DNA of 64,000 nucleotides, taken from contig CAKULF010000001.1 in assembly GCA_934667125.1 (NCBI GenBank), forward strand, positions 124,001-188,000. Direction: 5' to 3'. A program made the position numbers and the translations under genes. This stretch comes from an uncultured Candidatus Melainabacteria bacterium (GTDB taxonomy: Bacteria > Cyanobacteriota > Vampirovibrionia > Gastranaerophilales > Gastranaerophilaceae). This document shows positions 50,317 to 58,980 of the stretch, piece by piece. Each line of letters starts with the position of its first letter. Within the stretch, counting starts at the first letter, position 1. The notes under the pieces are model-generated. The model ran no database searches, was not told the origin of the DNA, and worked only from the letters and a program-made list of their open reading frames with translations.

Positions 50317-51622
50317 TTTTTAACACTCCTTGAACAACCTCACTAAAGCAAGGATGAGGGAAAATCATTTCATTGATTTCATCTATATCAACTTTTTTAT
50401 CAATCAAAATATTAAAAATTGATATTAAAATTGAAGCATTTTTTGATACAATATGTGCCCCAACAAGTTTATTATCCTTGATTATAACCTTGACCATGCC
50501 ATCTGTTGCATTATCACACCAAGATTTTGCAACAGATGAAAGCAGCATCTTTTTAATTATATAACCATCTTTATCTTTAATATCCTGCTCATTTAAGCCA
50601 ACAGAAGCTATTTCGGGAGTTGTATAAATAACAGCAGGAATATTTTTTGGCTTTAATTCGTTTTTACCCAAAATCCTGTTCATAACCATTTTTGCTTGAT
50701 AGCTTGCACTATGAGCAAGCATAGTACGGTTTGTAACATCACCCGTAAAATAAATATTATCAATATCACAAGTTAAATCATCATTGATTTTAATATCAAG
50801 TTTTTTATCATATTGAAGAAGTTTAATCTCTGGCAAAATTGCGCTTCTTCCTACTGCGACAAGAACTTTCTCAGCCTCAAATTCGATAGCGGAATTCAAT
50901 TTTACAACACCATTTGAATACTCAACAATAAAATCATCCTTATAATATTTTATTTTATTTTGCTTCAAATTGCGCTCAATTCTTTTTTGAATGTCTATAT
51001 CCATCTTAGGACAAAGCGAAGGAGCTTTTTCAACAAGCACAACTTCAACATCAAACGCATTTAAAAATGTTGCAATCTCTAGCCCAATTGCTCCACTTCC
51101 AACTATAGCAATAGATTTAGGAAGATTAGTCATAGATAAAATATCGTCAGAAGATATAATATTTTGACCATTAAACTTTAAATTAGGCAATTCTATCGGG
51201 TATGAACCTGTTGCAACGATAATATTTTTTGCTTGATAATAATTATCATCCACAGAAATATAAATATCTTCATTATCAATAACGATTTGAGCCTCAGCGT
51301 TAATTATATCAAGCTTTTTAGACAAAACTAAATTCAAAGTTTTATTAAATTTTTGAACGATTTCATCTTTTCTTTTAATAATTTGTTCCATATCAAAAGA
51401 AACATTTTCGCAATTTATTCCTAAGTTTTTAGCATTTTTAATTTCAGTCAAAAGATTGGCACTATGAAGTATTGATTTCGTTGGGATGCAGCCGATGTTT
51501 AAACAAGTCCCACCTAGTTTATTTTTTTCAAAAACAATCACTTTTAAATTATTTTTAAGTGCTATTTCAGCAGCTTCCAGCCCCGCAGGACCCATTCCAA
51601 TTATTGCTAAATCGTATATCAT
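50309..51622 (-). CDS. lpdA: Dihydrolipoyl dehydrogenase-like FAD oxidoreductase
   Basis: 437 residues. The redox disulfide is in GGTCLNIGCIPTKSIL (Cx4C, near 40-45), the FAD site GMGPAGLEAA near 9, the NAD site GSGAIGLEIA, and the C-terminal catalytic pair in FPHPCFSE. It should reoxidise the lipoyl group of a 2-oxoacid dehydrogenase or glycine cleavage complex. Slightly shorter than usual (about 460-470). It overlaps lipA and abuts the HI0933-type gene (4-bp overlap), fitting a lipoate-linked operon. Confidence 0.88.
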   Translation of the reverse strand: MIYDLAIIGMGPAGLEAAEIALKNNLKVIVFEKNKLGGTCLNIGCIPTKSILHSANLLTEIKNAKNLGINCENVSFDMEQIIKRKDEIVQKFNKTLNLVLSKKLDIINAEAQIVIDNEDIYISVDDNYYQAKNIIVATGSYPIELPNLKFNGQNIISSDDILSMTNLPKSIAIVGSGAIGLEIATFLNAFDVEVVLVEKAPSLCPKMDIDIQKRIERNLKQNKIKYYKDDFIVEYSNGVVKLNSAIEFEAEKVLVAVGRSAILPEIKLLQYDKKLDIKINDDLTCDIDNIYFTGDVTNRTMLAHSASYQAKMVMNRILGKNELKPKNIPAVIYTTPEIASVGLNEQDIKDKDGYIIKKMLLSSVAKSWCDNATDGMVKVIIKDNKLVGAHIVSKNASILISIFNILIDKKVDIDEINEMIFPHPCFSEVVQGVLKSE

Positions 51623-52716
51623 ATTTCTCCTAAGACAGTTTTTGCTACATCGCTACCTACAATATACCCCGTTGACCAACAATTTTGCAAATTAAATCCT
51701 CCGCAAAATCCGTCAATATTTAATATTTCTCCACAAAACCAAAGATTTTTATGGATTTTTGATTTACAATTTTTATCAAGCAAATCAAGCTCAACTCCGC
51801 CATAATTCACTATTTCGCCATTATTGTCAACATCAATAATATTTAAAATCAGCCTTGAAGTTTCAATTATTTCTTTTTTAGAAATTTCGCAAGCATTTTT
51901 ATCATAATTTTTAACAATTGCTTTTGCTAAAGACTTTGGAATAAACTTTGAAACCAAGTTGCCAAAGGCTTTTTTAGGATTTTGATTAATCAAATCAATT
52001 AAATCGTGATAATTAAATAAATTTATTTTAATTTCATAAGGAAAAGGCTTATCCGCCATTAAAGACGAGATTTTAAACGCCAAAGGCCCTGTTATTCCAT
52101 ATTGAGAAAAAACAAAATCGCCATCTAGGCTTTGAACACTCACCCCTTTTGGATAAATATTATTTTCAACTTTTAAACCGCAAAGTGCCTTTTTAAAAGG
52201 AATATAGGGCTGATTTAGACTGTCTAGCAAGCCTTGAACTTTTTTAGAACCGGCTGAAACTATGATACAATCATATTTTTCTAAATCTTTTTTAGATTTA
52301 ATTTCTTTAAAAATCAGTTTAAAATTTTTATAAGAATTTAATTTATTTAATAATTTATTTTTAACATCCACTGCCGAATTACTAACGGGAAAAACCCTTA
52401 AATCGTCTTGAACATAGGTTTTTAAACGAATAGAATTGAAATAATCAATCGTGTCAAAATTAGAAAATCTTGAAAAAATTGAGTATAAAAATTTTTCCCC
52501 TCTTGGATAATTTGAGCAAAAATCCCTTAAATCCGCTGTCTCGTTGGTTAAATTACATCTTCCGTTCCCCGTTGGAAGAAGAGTCCTTAAGGCTTGAGAT
52601 TTATCAAAAATATCTAAATTAAAATCAGAAAAATCGTGTTTTTTAAATTCTTCTAATATTTTTAAAGCGCAAAATATTCCGCTTGGACCAGCGCCAACTA
52701 TTGCTATATCTATCAT
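51619..52716 (-). CDS. HI0933-type flavoprotein (aminoacetone oxidase family)
   Basis: 365 residues. N-terminal FAD motif VGAGPSGIFCALKIL (about 7-21), GNGRCNLTNE (about 49-58) and the C-terminal CGEILNIDGFCGGFNLQNCWSTG, which is the strict family signature. The family is widespread and poorly understood; one member oxidises aminoacetone. It overlaps both neighbours by 4 bp, so the operon is tight. Confidence 0.88.
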   Translation of the reverse strand: MIDIAIVGAGPSGIFCALKILEEFKKHDFSDFNLDIFDKSQALRTLLPTGNGRCNLTNETADLRDFCSNYPRGEKFLYSIFSRFSNFDTIDYFNSIRLKTYVQDDLRVFPVSNSAVDVKNKLLNKLNSYKNFKLIFKEIKSKKDLEKYDCIIVSAGSKKVQGLLDSLNQPYIPFKKALCGLKVENNIYPKGVSVQSLDGDFVFSQYGITGPLAFKISSLMADKPFPYEIKINLFNYHDLIDLINQNPKKAFGNLVSKFIPKSLAKAIVKNYDKNACEISKKEIIETSRLILNIIDVDNNGEIVNYGGVELDLLDKNCKSKIHKNLWFCGEILNIDGFCGGFNLQNCWSTGYIVGSDVAKTVLGEI

Positions 52717-53219
52717 TTAGGCAACACCGTGCCATATAAAAATACTTCTTCGGGATTATCCAATTCATCATACAAATCCGAAATAGTTTTTTTGAAAACA
52801 GGATGAATAAAATCCGATTTAACTTCTAACATAGGAACTAAAACAAAGGCTCTATCTTGAATATAAGGATGTGGAACAGTTAATCTCTCGTTAGAAATTA
52901 TTTCATCATCATAAAATAAAATATCAATATCAATCGTGCGCTCTTGCCATTTTTTCTCTGTCAAACGAGTTCTTCCAAGTTGTCTTTCAATATTTTGACA
53001 AATATCTAATAATTCAAGCGCAGAATATGTTGTATCAAGCGCCACAGCAGCATTTAAAAACCAAGCTTGATTTTTATAACCCCAAGGTTCGGTTTCATAA
53101 AAAGATGAAGACTTAAGTATATTAACATTTTCACACATACTTAACATACTAACCGCTTGCTGAATATTCGCCAATCTATCGCCCTTATTAGAGCCTAGTG
53201 ATAAAAAAACTCGTGCCAT
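52713..53219 (-). CDS. folK: 6-hydroxymethyl-7,8-dihydropterin pyrophosphokinase
   Basis: Transfers pyrophosphate from ATP in folate synthesis. SLGSNKGDRLANIQQAV at the start, FYETEPWGYKNQAWFLNA in the middle and ERTIDIDILFYDDE (signature) followed by VPHPYIQDRAFVLVPM are canonical. 168 residues. ATG with an AAAGGAA site; first gene of the folK - flavoprotein - lpd - lipA operon. No folB or folP next to it. Confidence 0.95.
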   Translation of the reverse strand: MARVFLSLGSNKGDRLANIQQAVSMLSMCENVNILKSSSFYETEPWGYKNQAWFLNAAVALDTTYSALELLDICQNIERQLGRTRLTEKKWQERTIDIDILFYDDEIISNERLTVPHPYIQDRAFVLVPMLEVKSDFIHPVFKKTISDLYDELDNPEEVFLYGTVLPK

Positions 53220-53301
53220 TAATCATTCCTTTAATATAATATACATTTTATTATTCTTTTGCTATAATAGCAATATATTTTTATTATTTTAGAGGAGTTA
53301 T

Positions 53302-55191
53302 ATGAATAAAAATCAATCAACAGGAATTATTGTAATTGTTGCAATAATCTTAATTGCCCTATTATCAATAGCTTTCGAGGGTCCAAACACAACAACAAAC
53401 GAAATTTCTTACACCCAATTTTTAAACAAAGTTCAAATGCAAACAATTGAAAGTGTTGAAATTTCAAAAGATGTATTAATTGCCACTCCAAAAGGCGAAA
53501 AAAAGGAGGAAGTTAAAGAACAAAAACAATCTCCAAACGCTTTAAATGTTGGTTTAGCGCCTCAAAAGCAACCAAAACTTGTTTACAAAGTGCAAATTCC
53601 TGAAAATGATGATGAATTATATGAACTTTTAAAAGATAAAAATGTTGAAATTAACGTTAAAAAACCCCAAGACGGTTCTTGGATGAGCATGATAGGCTCA
53701 GTTATTTTGCCTATAATATTTATCGTTATAATGTTAATTTTAATTATTAAAGGCATTCAGCAAACAGGCTCTTCTGCTCTTAATTTCGGAAAATCTAAAG
53801 CGAAAATGTTGGCAGATGATAAGATTAAATTAACTTTTAAAGATGTAGCAGGGATTGACGAAGAACGTCAAGAATTGGAAGAAATTGTTGATTTTCTAAA
53901 AAATAGCGAAAAATATACAAAACTGGGAGCAAAAATTCCAAAAGGCGTTTTATTGGTTGGCGCTCCCGGTACCGGTAAAACCCTTATGGCTAAAGCTGTT
54001 GCAGGCGAAGCAGGTGTGCCGTTTTTCTCTATATCAGGTTCCGATTTCGTTGAAATGTTTGTCGGCGTTGGTGCTTCTCGTGTTAGAGATTTATTTGAAC
54101 AAGCCAAAAAACATCAACCTTGTATGATTTTCATTGATGAAATCGATGCGGTTGGTCGTCAACGTGGTGCCGGAATGGGCGGTGGACACGACGAAAGAGA
54201 ACAAACCTTAAACCAATTATTGGTTGAAATGGATGGGTTTGATGAAAATACAAATATTATTGTAATTGCAGCAACAAACAGACCCGACATCCTTGATAGC
54301 GCTCTTCTTCGCCCAGGAAGATTTGATAGACAAATCTATGTAAATGAACCTGATGTTAAAGGAAGAGAAGAAATTTTAAAAGTCCATGCTAAAAATAAAG
54401 TTTTAGATAAAGATGTTGATTTAAAACTTTTGGCAAAAAGAGTCCCAGGATTCACGGGTGCGGATCTTAAAAACCTTTTAAATGAAGCAGCGCTTTTAGC
54501 GGCTCGAAACAATCAAGAAACAATCACAATGAAAGATATTGATAAATCAATCGATAGAGTTATCGCAGGTATTGAAAAGAAATCAACCGTTTTAACTCAA
54601 GAAGACAAAGAAAGAACAAGCTACCACGAAGCAGGTCATGCTGTTATTTTAAAACTTTTAGAAGATTGCGAAGAAGTTCAAAAAATCTCAATAATCCCTC
54701 GTGGTCGAGCTTTGGGCTTAACTTGGTATACTCCTAAGGATGATTCTAAACATCAAACAAAACGCAAACTTTTAGCCCATATTACAGACCTTTTAGGCGG
54801 AAGAGTTGCAGAAGAAATCATCTATGGCGATAACATTTCAGCAGGCGCAAGCAACGATATTCAACGTGCAACAAAAATTGCAAGAAAAATGATAACTCAA
54901 TGGGGTATGAGCGACAAAATGGGCACAATTGCTTATGGCGAGCCGCAAGAACACGTGTTTATGGGTCGTGATTTTGGTCAAACAAAAGATTACTCAGACG
55001 AAGTTGCTTTTGAATTGGATAAAGAAGTTAAAAGAATTATCGATGAAAAATATGCTTTAGCAAAAGAACTTTTGATGACGAATAAAGATATTTTAGATGA
55101 ATTGGCAACAAATCTTCTAGAACACGAAACTATTTCAGCAGAAGAGTTTGACGAAATTATCGAAAACGTTAAAGCTCGAAGAAATGCTTAA
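53302..55191 (+). CDS. ftsH: ATP-dependent zinc metalloprotease FtsH
   Basis: Membrane-bound AAA+ protease that degrades membrane and short-lived proteins. Membrane helices at about 7-24 and 132-156; Walker A GAPGTGKT at 220-227; second region of homology RPGRFDRQ; zinc site HEAGH at 442-446 with a later acidic ligand. 629 residues, full length. A GAGG site before the ATG and a strong terminator after it. Confidence 0.97.
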   Translation: MNKNQSTGIIVIVAIILIALLSIAFEGPNTTTNEISYTQFLNKVQMQTIESVEISKDVLIATPKGEKKEEVKEQKQSPNALNVGLAPQKQPKLVYKVQIPENDDELYELLKDKNVEINVKKPQDGSWMSMIGSVILPIIFIVIMLILIIKGIQQTGSSALNFGKSKAKMLADDKIKLTFKDVAGIDEERQELEEIVDFLKNSEKYTKLGAKIPKGVLLVGAPGTGKTLMAKAVAGEAGVPFFSISGSDFVEMFVGVGASRVRDLFEQAKKHQPCMIFIDEIDAVGRQRGAGMGGGHDEREQTLNQLLVEMDGFDENTNIIVIAATNRPDILDSALLRPGRFDRQIYVNEPDVKGREEILKVHAKNKVLDKDVDLKLLAKRVPGFTGADLKNLLNEAALLAARNNQETITMKDIDKSIDRVIAGIEKKSTVLTQEDKERTSYHEAGHAVILKLLEDCEEVQKISIIPRGRALGLTWYTPKDDSKHQTKRKLLAHITDLLGGRVAEEIIYGDNISAGASNDIQRATKIARKMITQWGMSDKMGTIAYGEPQEHVFMGRDFGQTKDYSDEVAFELDKEVKRIIDEKYALAKELLMTNKDILDELATNLLEHETISAEEFDEIIENVKARRNA

Positions 55192-55213
55192 AAAATATTA
55201 ATTCATAAACTTT

Positions 55214-55239
55214 AAAAGCGCCAAATTCGGCGCTTTTTT
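55214..55239 (+). terminator. Terminator of ftsH, left member of a duplicated pair
   Basis: AAAGCGCC, 6-nt loop, GGCGCTTT then a T-run. The sequence from here through about 55285 is repeated at 56092-56160. Confidence 0.85.
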
Positions 55240-55357
55240 GTTGCCGTCTTTTATTAATTTTATTAACTTTTGTAAAAAGATTATGAAATTTATTTATCAG
55301 TTGTTCAAAAATAATTATCAGATGTTTTGAATGTATAAACACATTGAGAGGATAATT

Positions 55358-56089
55358 ATGAATAATACAATTCAACCGCTAAAAATCGCACAAACCAACG
55401 TTAAAAATACAATAAATTCTCAAACAAAGAAATTAAATTTTACAAATAAATTTGATGAAGTTGAGCTATCAACAAAACCAAAAATATCTAAAGGCAAAAA
55501 AACTTTAATTATCGCAGGAGCCGCAGTTGGCGCAGCAGCAATAACAGCAGGTATTGTTGCACTGGTGTATAGGGGAAAAATTAAAAATATTCAAAAAGAA
55601 GCAGCTATGGTTCAAGAAAGCAGTCAAAAAGTAATTGACGAATATATGGAAAAATTCAAAAATGTTCAACCGACTGAAGATGATATAAAAGTTATTAAAG
55701 AATTTGCTCAAGATGGCAAAACTTTAACAAGAAGAGCAATATTTTCAGATAATAAATATTTAACGATAGATGATTATGTAAATAAAACAACGCTTGATAC
55801 GCAAACAGACGGAGGAATTGTTTTTCGCAAACACAAAAATAATCCACCATTAGAAGAATTTATTTTTGATGAAAATAATAAATTATTTAGCTACACAAAA
55901 TGGAGCAAAAGGGGCTCATCCAAAGCTTTTACATTTAACAAAGACGGACAATTTGAAAGATTGTTAAAAAGTATCGGCGAAGACCAATACGAACCTGTAT
56001 ATAATGACAATCACAGAAGAGAACTGCTATCGAAGATTAGTAAACGCTTTGATGGCATTAAAGAAATGTTTAGAGAATCTAAACAATAA
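55358..56089 (+). CDS. Lineage-specific membrane-anchored protein, paralogue 1
   Basis: 243 residues from the ATG at 55358 (GAGAGGA site); an upstream ATG at 55331 is less likely. The opening is Asn/Thr-rich; a basic stretch (KISKGKK) precedes one membrane helix (LIIAGAAVGAAAITAGIVALVY, about 48-69). Then come a helical stalk (IQKEAAMVQESSQKVIDEYMEKFKNVQ) and an EFAQDGKTLTRRA element found in paralogue 2. The C-terminal domain is not repeated here. No family known. It is the first of two genes made by tandem duplication. Confidence 0.65.
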   Translation: MNNTIQPLKIAQTNVKNTINSQTKKLNFTNKFDEVELSTKPKISKGKKTLIIAGAAVGAAAITAGIVALVYRGKIKNIQKEAAMVQESSQKVIDEYMEKFKNVQPTEDDIKVIKEFAQDGKTLTRRAIFSDNKYLTIDDYVNKTTLDTQTDGGIVFRKHKNNPPLEEFIFDENNKLFSYTKWSKRGSSKAFTFNKDGQFERLLKSIGEDQYEPVYNDNHRRELLSKISKRFDGIKEMFRESKQ

Positions 56090-56091
56090 TT

Positions 56092-56117
56092 AAAAGCGCC
56101 AAACTTGGCGCTTTTTT
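56092..56117 (+). terminator. Terminator of paralogue 1, right member of the duplicated pair
   Basis: AAAAGCGCCAA / TTGGCGCTTTT with a 2-nt centre and T-run; near-identical to the one after ftsH. Confidence 0.85.
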
Positions 56118-56218
56118 GTTTGCGTTTTTATTAGAAATTTATTAAGTTTTGTAAAAATTTATTGAATAAATATGCAAAAATATCAAAAAAAAGAAAAAAA
56201 CAGTTTTTATGCATATAT

Positions 56219-56254
56219 AATGTGTTTATAAATGTGTTTATAAATGTGTTTATA
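56219..56254. repeat. Three 12-bp tandem repeats in a promoter region
   Basis: Unit AATGTGTTTATA repeated three times without interruption, ending 4 bp before the ribosome binding site (AAAGGA) of paralogue 2. Confidence 0.9.
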
Positions 56255-56267
56255 AAAGGAAAAGATT

Positions 56268-57236
56268 ATGGACAATACAATATCACCAATACTTCAAGCA
56301 AGGATAACTCAAACAAATACTAATAATTCAGGTAATATTCAACAGAAACCTGATTTGACAACAAAATCAGATAGTGTAGAGCTATCTGCAAAGCCAAAAA
56401 TGTCAAAAGGTAAAAAAGCTTTAATTATTGCAGGAGCCGTTGTTGGCGTAGCAGCTGTAACTGCTGGAGTTATTGCATTAATTCATAAAGGACAAATTAA
56501 AAGTATTCAAAAAGAAGGCACTAAAGTTCAAGAAAAAGCCCAAAAAGTTGTTGATGAATTTATGGAAAAATTTAAAAACGTTCAGCCATTGGAAGACGGC
56601 ACAAAAGTTATTGAAGAATTTGCACAAGATGGCAAAACCTTAGCACGAAAGGCGACTTTAGATGTGGATGATTTTTTAACAATCAATAATTATGCAAACA
56701 AGACAAAAATTGAGGCAGAAAAAGGTGTTCTTAGCTCATTTTTCGAAAAAGTAGAATTTCTTAAAGATGATACCCATAAATGCAAGAAAGCGTTTTTCTT
56801 CACTGACGGAAAAGTGATTGAATGGCATAAAAGCCATCAAACAAATGCAGATGGAAGCTTTTCATACAAGAAAGGGGTAACTTTCAAAGACGGAAAATTA
56901 AGCCGTTTAAGCAAAAACTATCAAGAAAATGCAGATGGTAGTTGGTCATATAAGAAAGATGTAACTTTCGAAGACGGAAAATTAAGCGGTTTAAGCAAAG
57001 ACTATCAAGAAAATGCAGATGGTAGTTGGTCTGTAGACAGAGTAATAAACTTTAAAGACGGAAAATTATCAGATATATCAAAAAACAAAAAAGGGAATGC
57101 AGATGGTAGTTGGTCAGTGGACAGAGAAATAGACTTTAAAGACGGAAAATTACACTGTTTTGTTAAAAACTATCAAGAAAATGCAGATGGTACTTGGTCA
57201 GCCGACAAAGGCAAATACTTTGGAAAGGATAAATAA
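56268..57236 (+). CDS. Lineage-specific membrane-anchored protein, paralogue 2, with tandem C-terminal repeats
   Basis: 322 residues. The first 145 match paralogue 1: VELS-x-KPK-x-SKGKK, membrane helix (LIIAGAVVGVAAVTAGVIALIH, about 49-70), stalk, EFAQDGKTLARKA. Residues 193-322 are four and a half tandem 28-residue repeats beginning NADGSWS and containing F-x-DGKLS-x-x-SKNYQE; these resemble MORN-type or YD-like hairpin repeats but I cannot place them. The N-terminus is cytoplasmic or buried and the repeats are outside if the helix is a signal-anchor. No other gene in the unit. AAAGGA site before the ATG. Confidence 0.68.
   Translation: MDNTISPILQARITQTNTNNSGNIQQKPDLTTKSDSVELSAKPKMSKGKKALIIAGAVVGVAAVTAGVIALIHKGQIKSIQKEGTKVQEKAQKVVDEFMEKFKNVQPLEDGTKVIEEFAQDGKTLARKATLDVDDFLTINNYANKTKIEAEKGVLSSFFEKVEFLKDDTHKCKKAFFFTDGKVIEWHKSHQTNADGSFSYKKGVTFKDGKLSRLSKNYQENADGSWSYKKDVTFEDGKLSGLSKDYQENADGSWSVDRVINFKDGKLSDISKNKKGNADGSWSVDREIDFKDGKLHCFVKNYQENADGTWSADKGKYFGKDK
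56844..57233 (+). repeat. 84-bp tandem repeats coding 28 residues
   Basis: Units start at 56844, 56928, 57012, 57096 and (partial) 57180, each opening with AATGCAGATGG. They keep the reading frame and are most alike between units 2 and 1. Confidence 0.9.
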
Positions 57237-57243
57237 TTTACTT

Positions 57244-57273
57244 AAAAGGCGAGTCAGTGGCTCGCCTTTTTTT
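57244..57273 (+). terminator. Terminator of paralogue 2
   Basis: AAAAGGCGAG / CTCGCCTTTT around TCAGTGG, then a T-run. Confidence 0.9.
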
Positions 57274-57349
57274 AATGGTTTTTCGCTCCAGCTATCGCTT
57301 TTTGCTCCTGTGAAATCAAAGATTGCTACGGCGGTCATCTAAGGTCTTC

Positions 57350-57391
57350 GTAAAATCCTTGCTCATCGCAAGTATTTTACTTCGCACAGCA
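57350..57391. repeat. Hairpin plus 26-nt dispersed repeat, copy B
   Basis: GTAAAATCCTTGC (57350-57362) pairs with GCAAGTATTTTAC (57368-57380) except for one base, with a 5-nt loop. The right arm and 11 further bases (57366-57391) match the repeat at 14493-14518 with one mismatch. The 122 bp between the terminator at 57273 and corA hold nothing else that I recognise. Confidence 0.6.
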
Positions 57392-57395
57392 GTGT

Positions 57396-58343
57396 TTAAA
57401 ACATTCCCTTTTTAGCAAAAAACACGGCAGCTAAAATTGCCGCAACAAGCGAAATTGCGCTGACTATCAAAAATCCATAAGGCTGAGAAGCAAACGGAAC
57501 AGCAACATTCATTCCCCAAAAGCTTGAAAACATTGTAGGAATAGCAAAAATAATCGCAATTGATGTTAAGAATTTCATCACAATATTAAGATTATTTGAA
57601 ATAATTGAAGCAAATGCGTCCATCATATTTTCCAAGATGTTTCTGTGCATTTCAACCATTTCAAGCGCCTGTTTATTTTCAATTATAACATCTTCCAAAA
57701 TATCAATATCATCTTCAGAAAACTTCAGCAAAGTATTTTTTCCGCTTTTAGTTAAACGCATAAGCTTTTGAAGCACGACATAGTTATCTTTTAAGGCTGT
57801 TGTAAAATATACCAAAGATTTTTGAACTTCAAACAGCTGGAACAGCGCTTTATTTTTCATTGTTTTTCTTAATTCTTCTTCAATTTCTTCAGATTGCATA
57901 TAGATATAGTTTAAATATCTTAAGTAATATTTTGTTGAACGGAAAAGAATATCAAGCAAGAATTTTGTTTTATTTCTTGTATCAAAAGAACCGGAAGTAT
58001 CTTTATTAAATGAAGATATTACTTTGTTTTTCTTTGAAGTTACAGTAATGAAGCCTCTATCGGTAAAAATTATACCTAATGGCAAAGTGTCATACGCCCC
58101 TTCATCTTCCATAATAGGGATATTTGTGATGATTAGAACGCAATCGTCTTCAATTTCGATACGAGAACGCTCATCCACGTCTAGTGAATTTCTTAAAAAG
58201 CTTTCATCAAGATTTAAAATCATTGAAACTTTTTGAATTTCATCATACGTCGGATTAATCAAATTAAACCAAGAGCCGCTTTGGGCTTCATTTATACCGA
58301 GTTCAATCAGTTTATTGTCGGTTGTTTTTAAAATTTCTATCAT
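57396..58343 (-). CDS. corA: CorA-family magnesium/cobalt transporter
   Basis: 315 residues. A long cytoplasmic N-terminal funnel, with a coiled helix up to about 250, then two membrane helices (about 255-275 and 290-312). The signature GMN is at 277-279 in SSFWGMNVAVPF. It forms a pentamer and moves Mg2+ (or Co2+) into the cell. The ATG is preceded by an AAAGG site. It is transcribed alone. Confidence 0.93.
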   Translation of the reverse strand: MIEILKTTDNKLIELGINEAQSGSWFNLINPTYDEIQKVSMILNLDESFLRNSLDVDERSRIEIEDDCVLIITNIPIMEDEGAYDTLPLGIIFTDRGFITVTSKKNKVISSFNKDTSGSFDTRNKTKFLLDILFRSTKYYLRYLNYIYMQSEEIEEELRKTMKNKALFQLFEVQKSLVYFTTALKDNYVVLQKLMRLTKSGKNTLLKFSEDDIDILEDVIIENKQALEMVEMHRNILENMMDAFASIISNNLNIVMKFLTSIAIIFAIPTMFSSFWGMNVAVPFASQPYGFLIVSAISLVAAILAAVFFAKKGMF

Positions 58344-58412
58344 AACAAAAACCTTTATGGGGTAACAATATTATTAAACAACACATACGGCAATATGTAA
58401 ATAAGGCAAAAT

Positions 58413-58436
58413 AAAACCTCTTTTATTTCAAAGAGG
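58413..58436 (-). terminator. Weak terminator of the 116-residue gene
   Basis: On the minus strand CCTCTTT pairs with AAAGAGG across a 6-nt loop, then TTTT. Confidence 0.5.
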
Positions 58437-58511
58437 CTAATAAACACACACACAAAACCATTAAGAATTTTCCTTCTTCTCTATAGTTTAATTAATTTCT
58501 TTTTAAAATCC

Positions 58512-58862
58512 TTATGCAAATTCAGGACGAGGATCTTTTCTAAGTTTTTCGGCTAATTGATTTTTCTTAGCCATTTGAGCAGCTACAACCTTACGAGCAG
58601 CTTCTGCTATTCTTTCTTTCTTAGATTTTGGAGCTCTCATTTGAGTATATTGAATGTTCATTGAAATTGCTTTAGCACATACATTTCTTAAAGCTTGTTG
58701 AATTCTAAAAGCTTCCATATGAGCATTTGCATAATCATTCATTGTATTCATCAATTTATTTGGGTCAATCATTGAGTTTTCAACGATTGCATTATCAACT
58801 TTTAAACTTGAATATTTTTTAACTAATGCTATATCTAAACTATCTTTTGCGCCAACTGCCAT
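58512..58862 (-). CDS. Hypothetical basic 116-residue helical protein
   Basis: Unrecognised. The N-terminus MAVGAKDSLDIALVKKYSSLK is mixed; residues 45-80 form a helix (AHMEAFRIQQALRNVCAKAISMNIQ) and the last 40 residues are Lys/Arg-rich (KKERIAEAARKVVAAQMAKKNQLAEKL). No signal or membrane segment. Good AGAGGA site. A clear bipartite motif copy lies 34-59 bp upstream, so it probably belongs with the other short genes. Confidence 0.6.
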   Translation of the reverse strand: MAVGAKDSLDIALVKKYSSLKVDNAIVENSMIDPNKLMNTMNDYANAHMEAFRIQQALRNVCAKAISMNIQYTQMRAPKSKKERIAEAARKVVAAQMAKKNQLAEKLRKDPRPEFA

Positions 58863-58895
58863 TTTAAAATCCTCTATTAATATCTCGTACTTTAA

Positions 58896-58921
58896 TAAAG
58901 TATTTTTCTTTTAAAAAATTG
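58896..58921 (-). promoter_or_regulatory. Bipartite motif CAATTTT-N11-ATACTTTATTA
   Basis: Minus strand: CAATTTT (58915-58921), 11 nt, ATACTTTA (58896-58903), then TTAAAGTACGAGA. GTTAAGTTTTGTTAAC lies further upstream. Confidence 0.7.
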
Positions 58922-58980
58922 ACTTTTTTATTATAATTTTGTTAACAAAACTTAACACAATTTTGTTGTAATATAATAAT

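Noticed and set aside
56844..57233. CRISPR-like regular repeats
   Set aside because: Units are 84 bp, contiguous without spacers, and coding in frame; no cas genes in the window.
57160..57342. 60-residue plus-strand frame running past paralogue 2
   Set aside because: It runs through the terminator at 57244-57273 and has no start signal.
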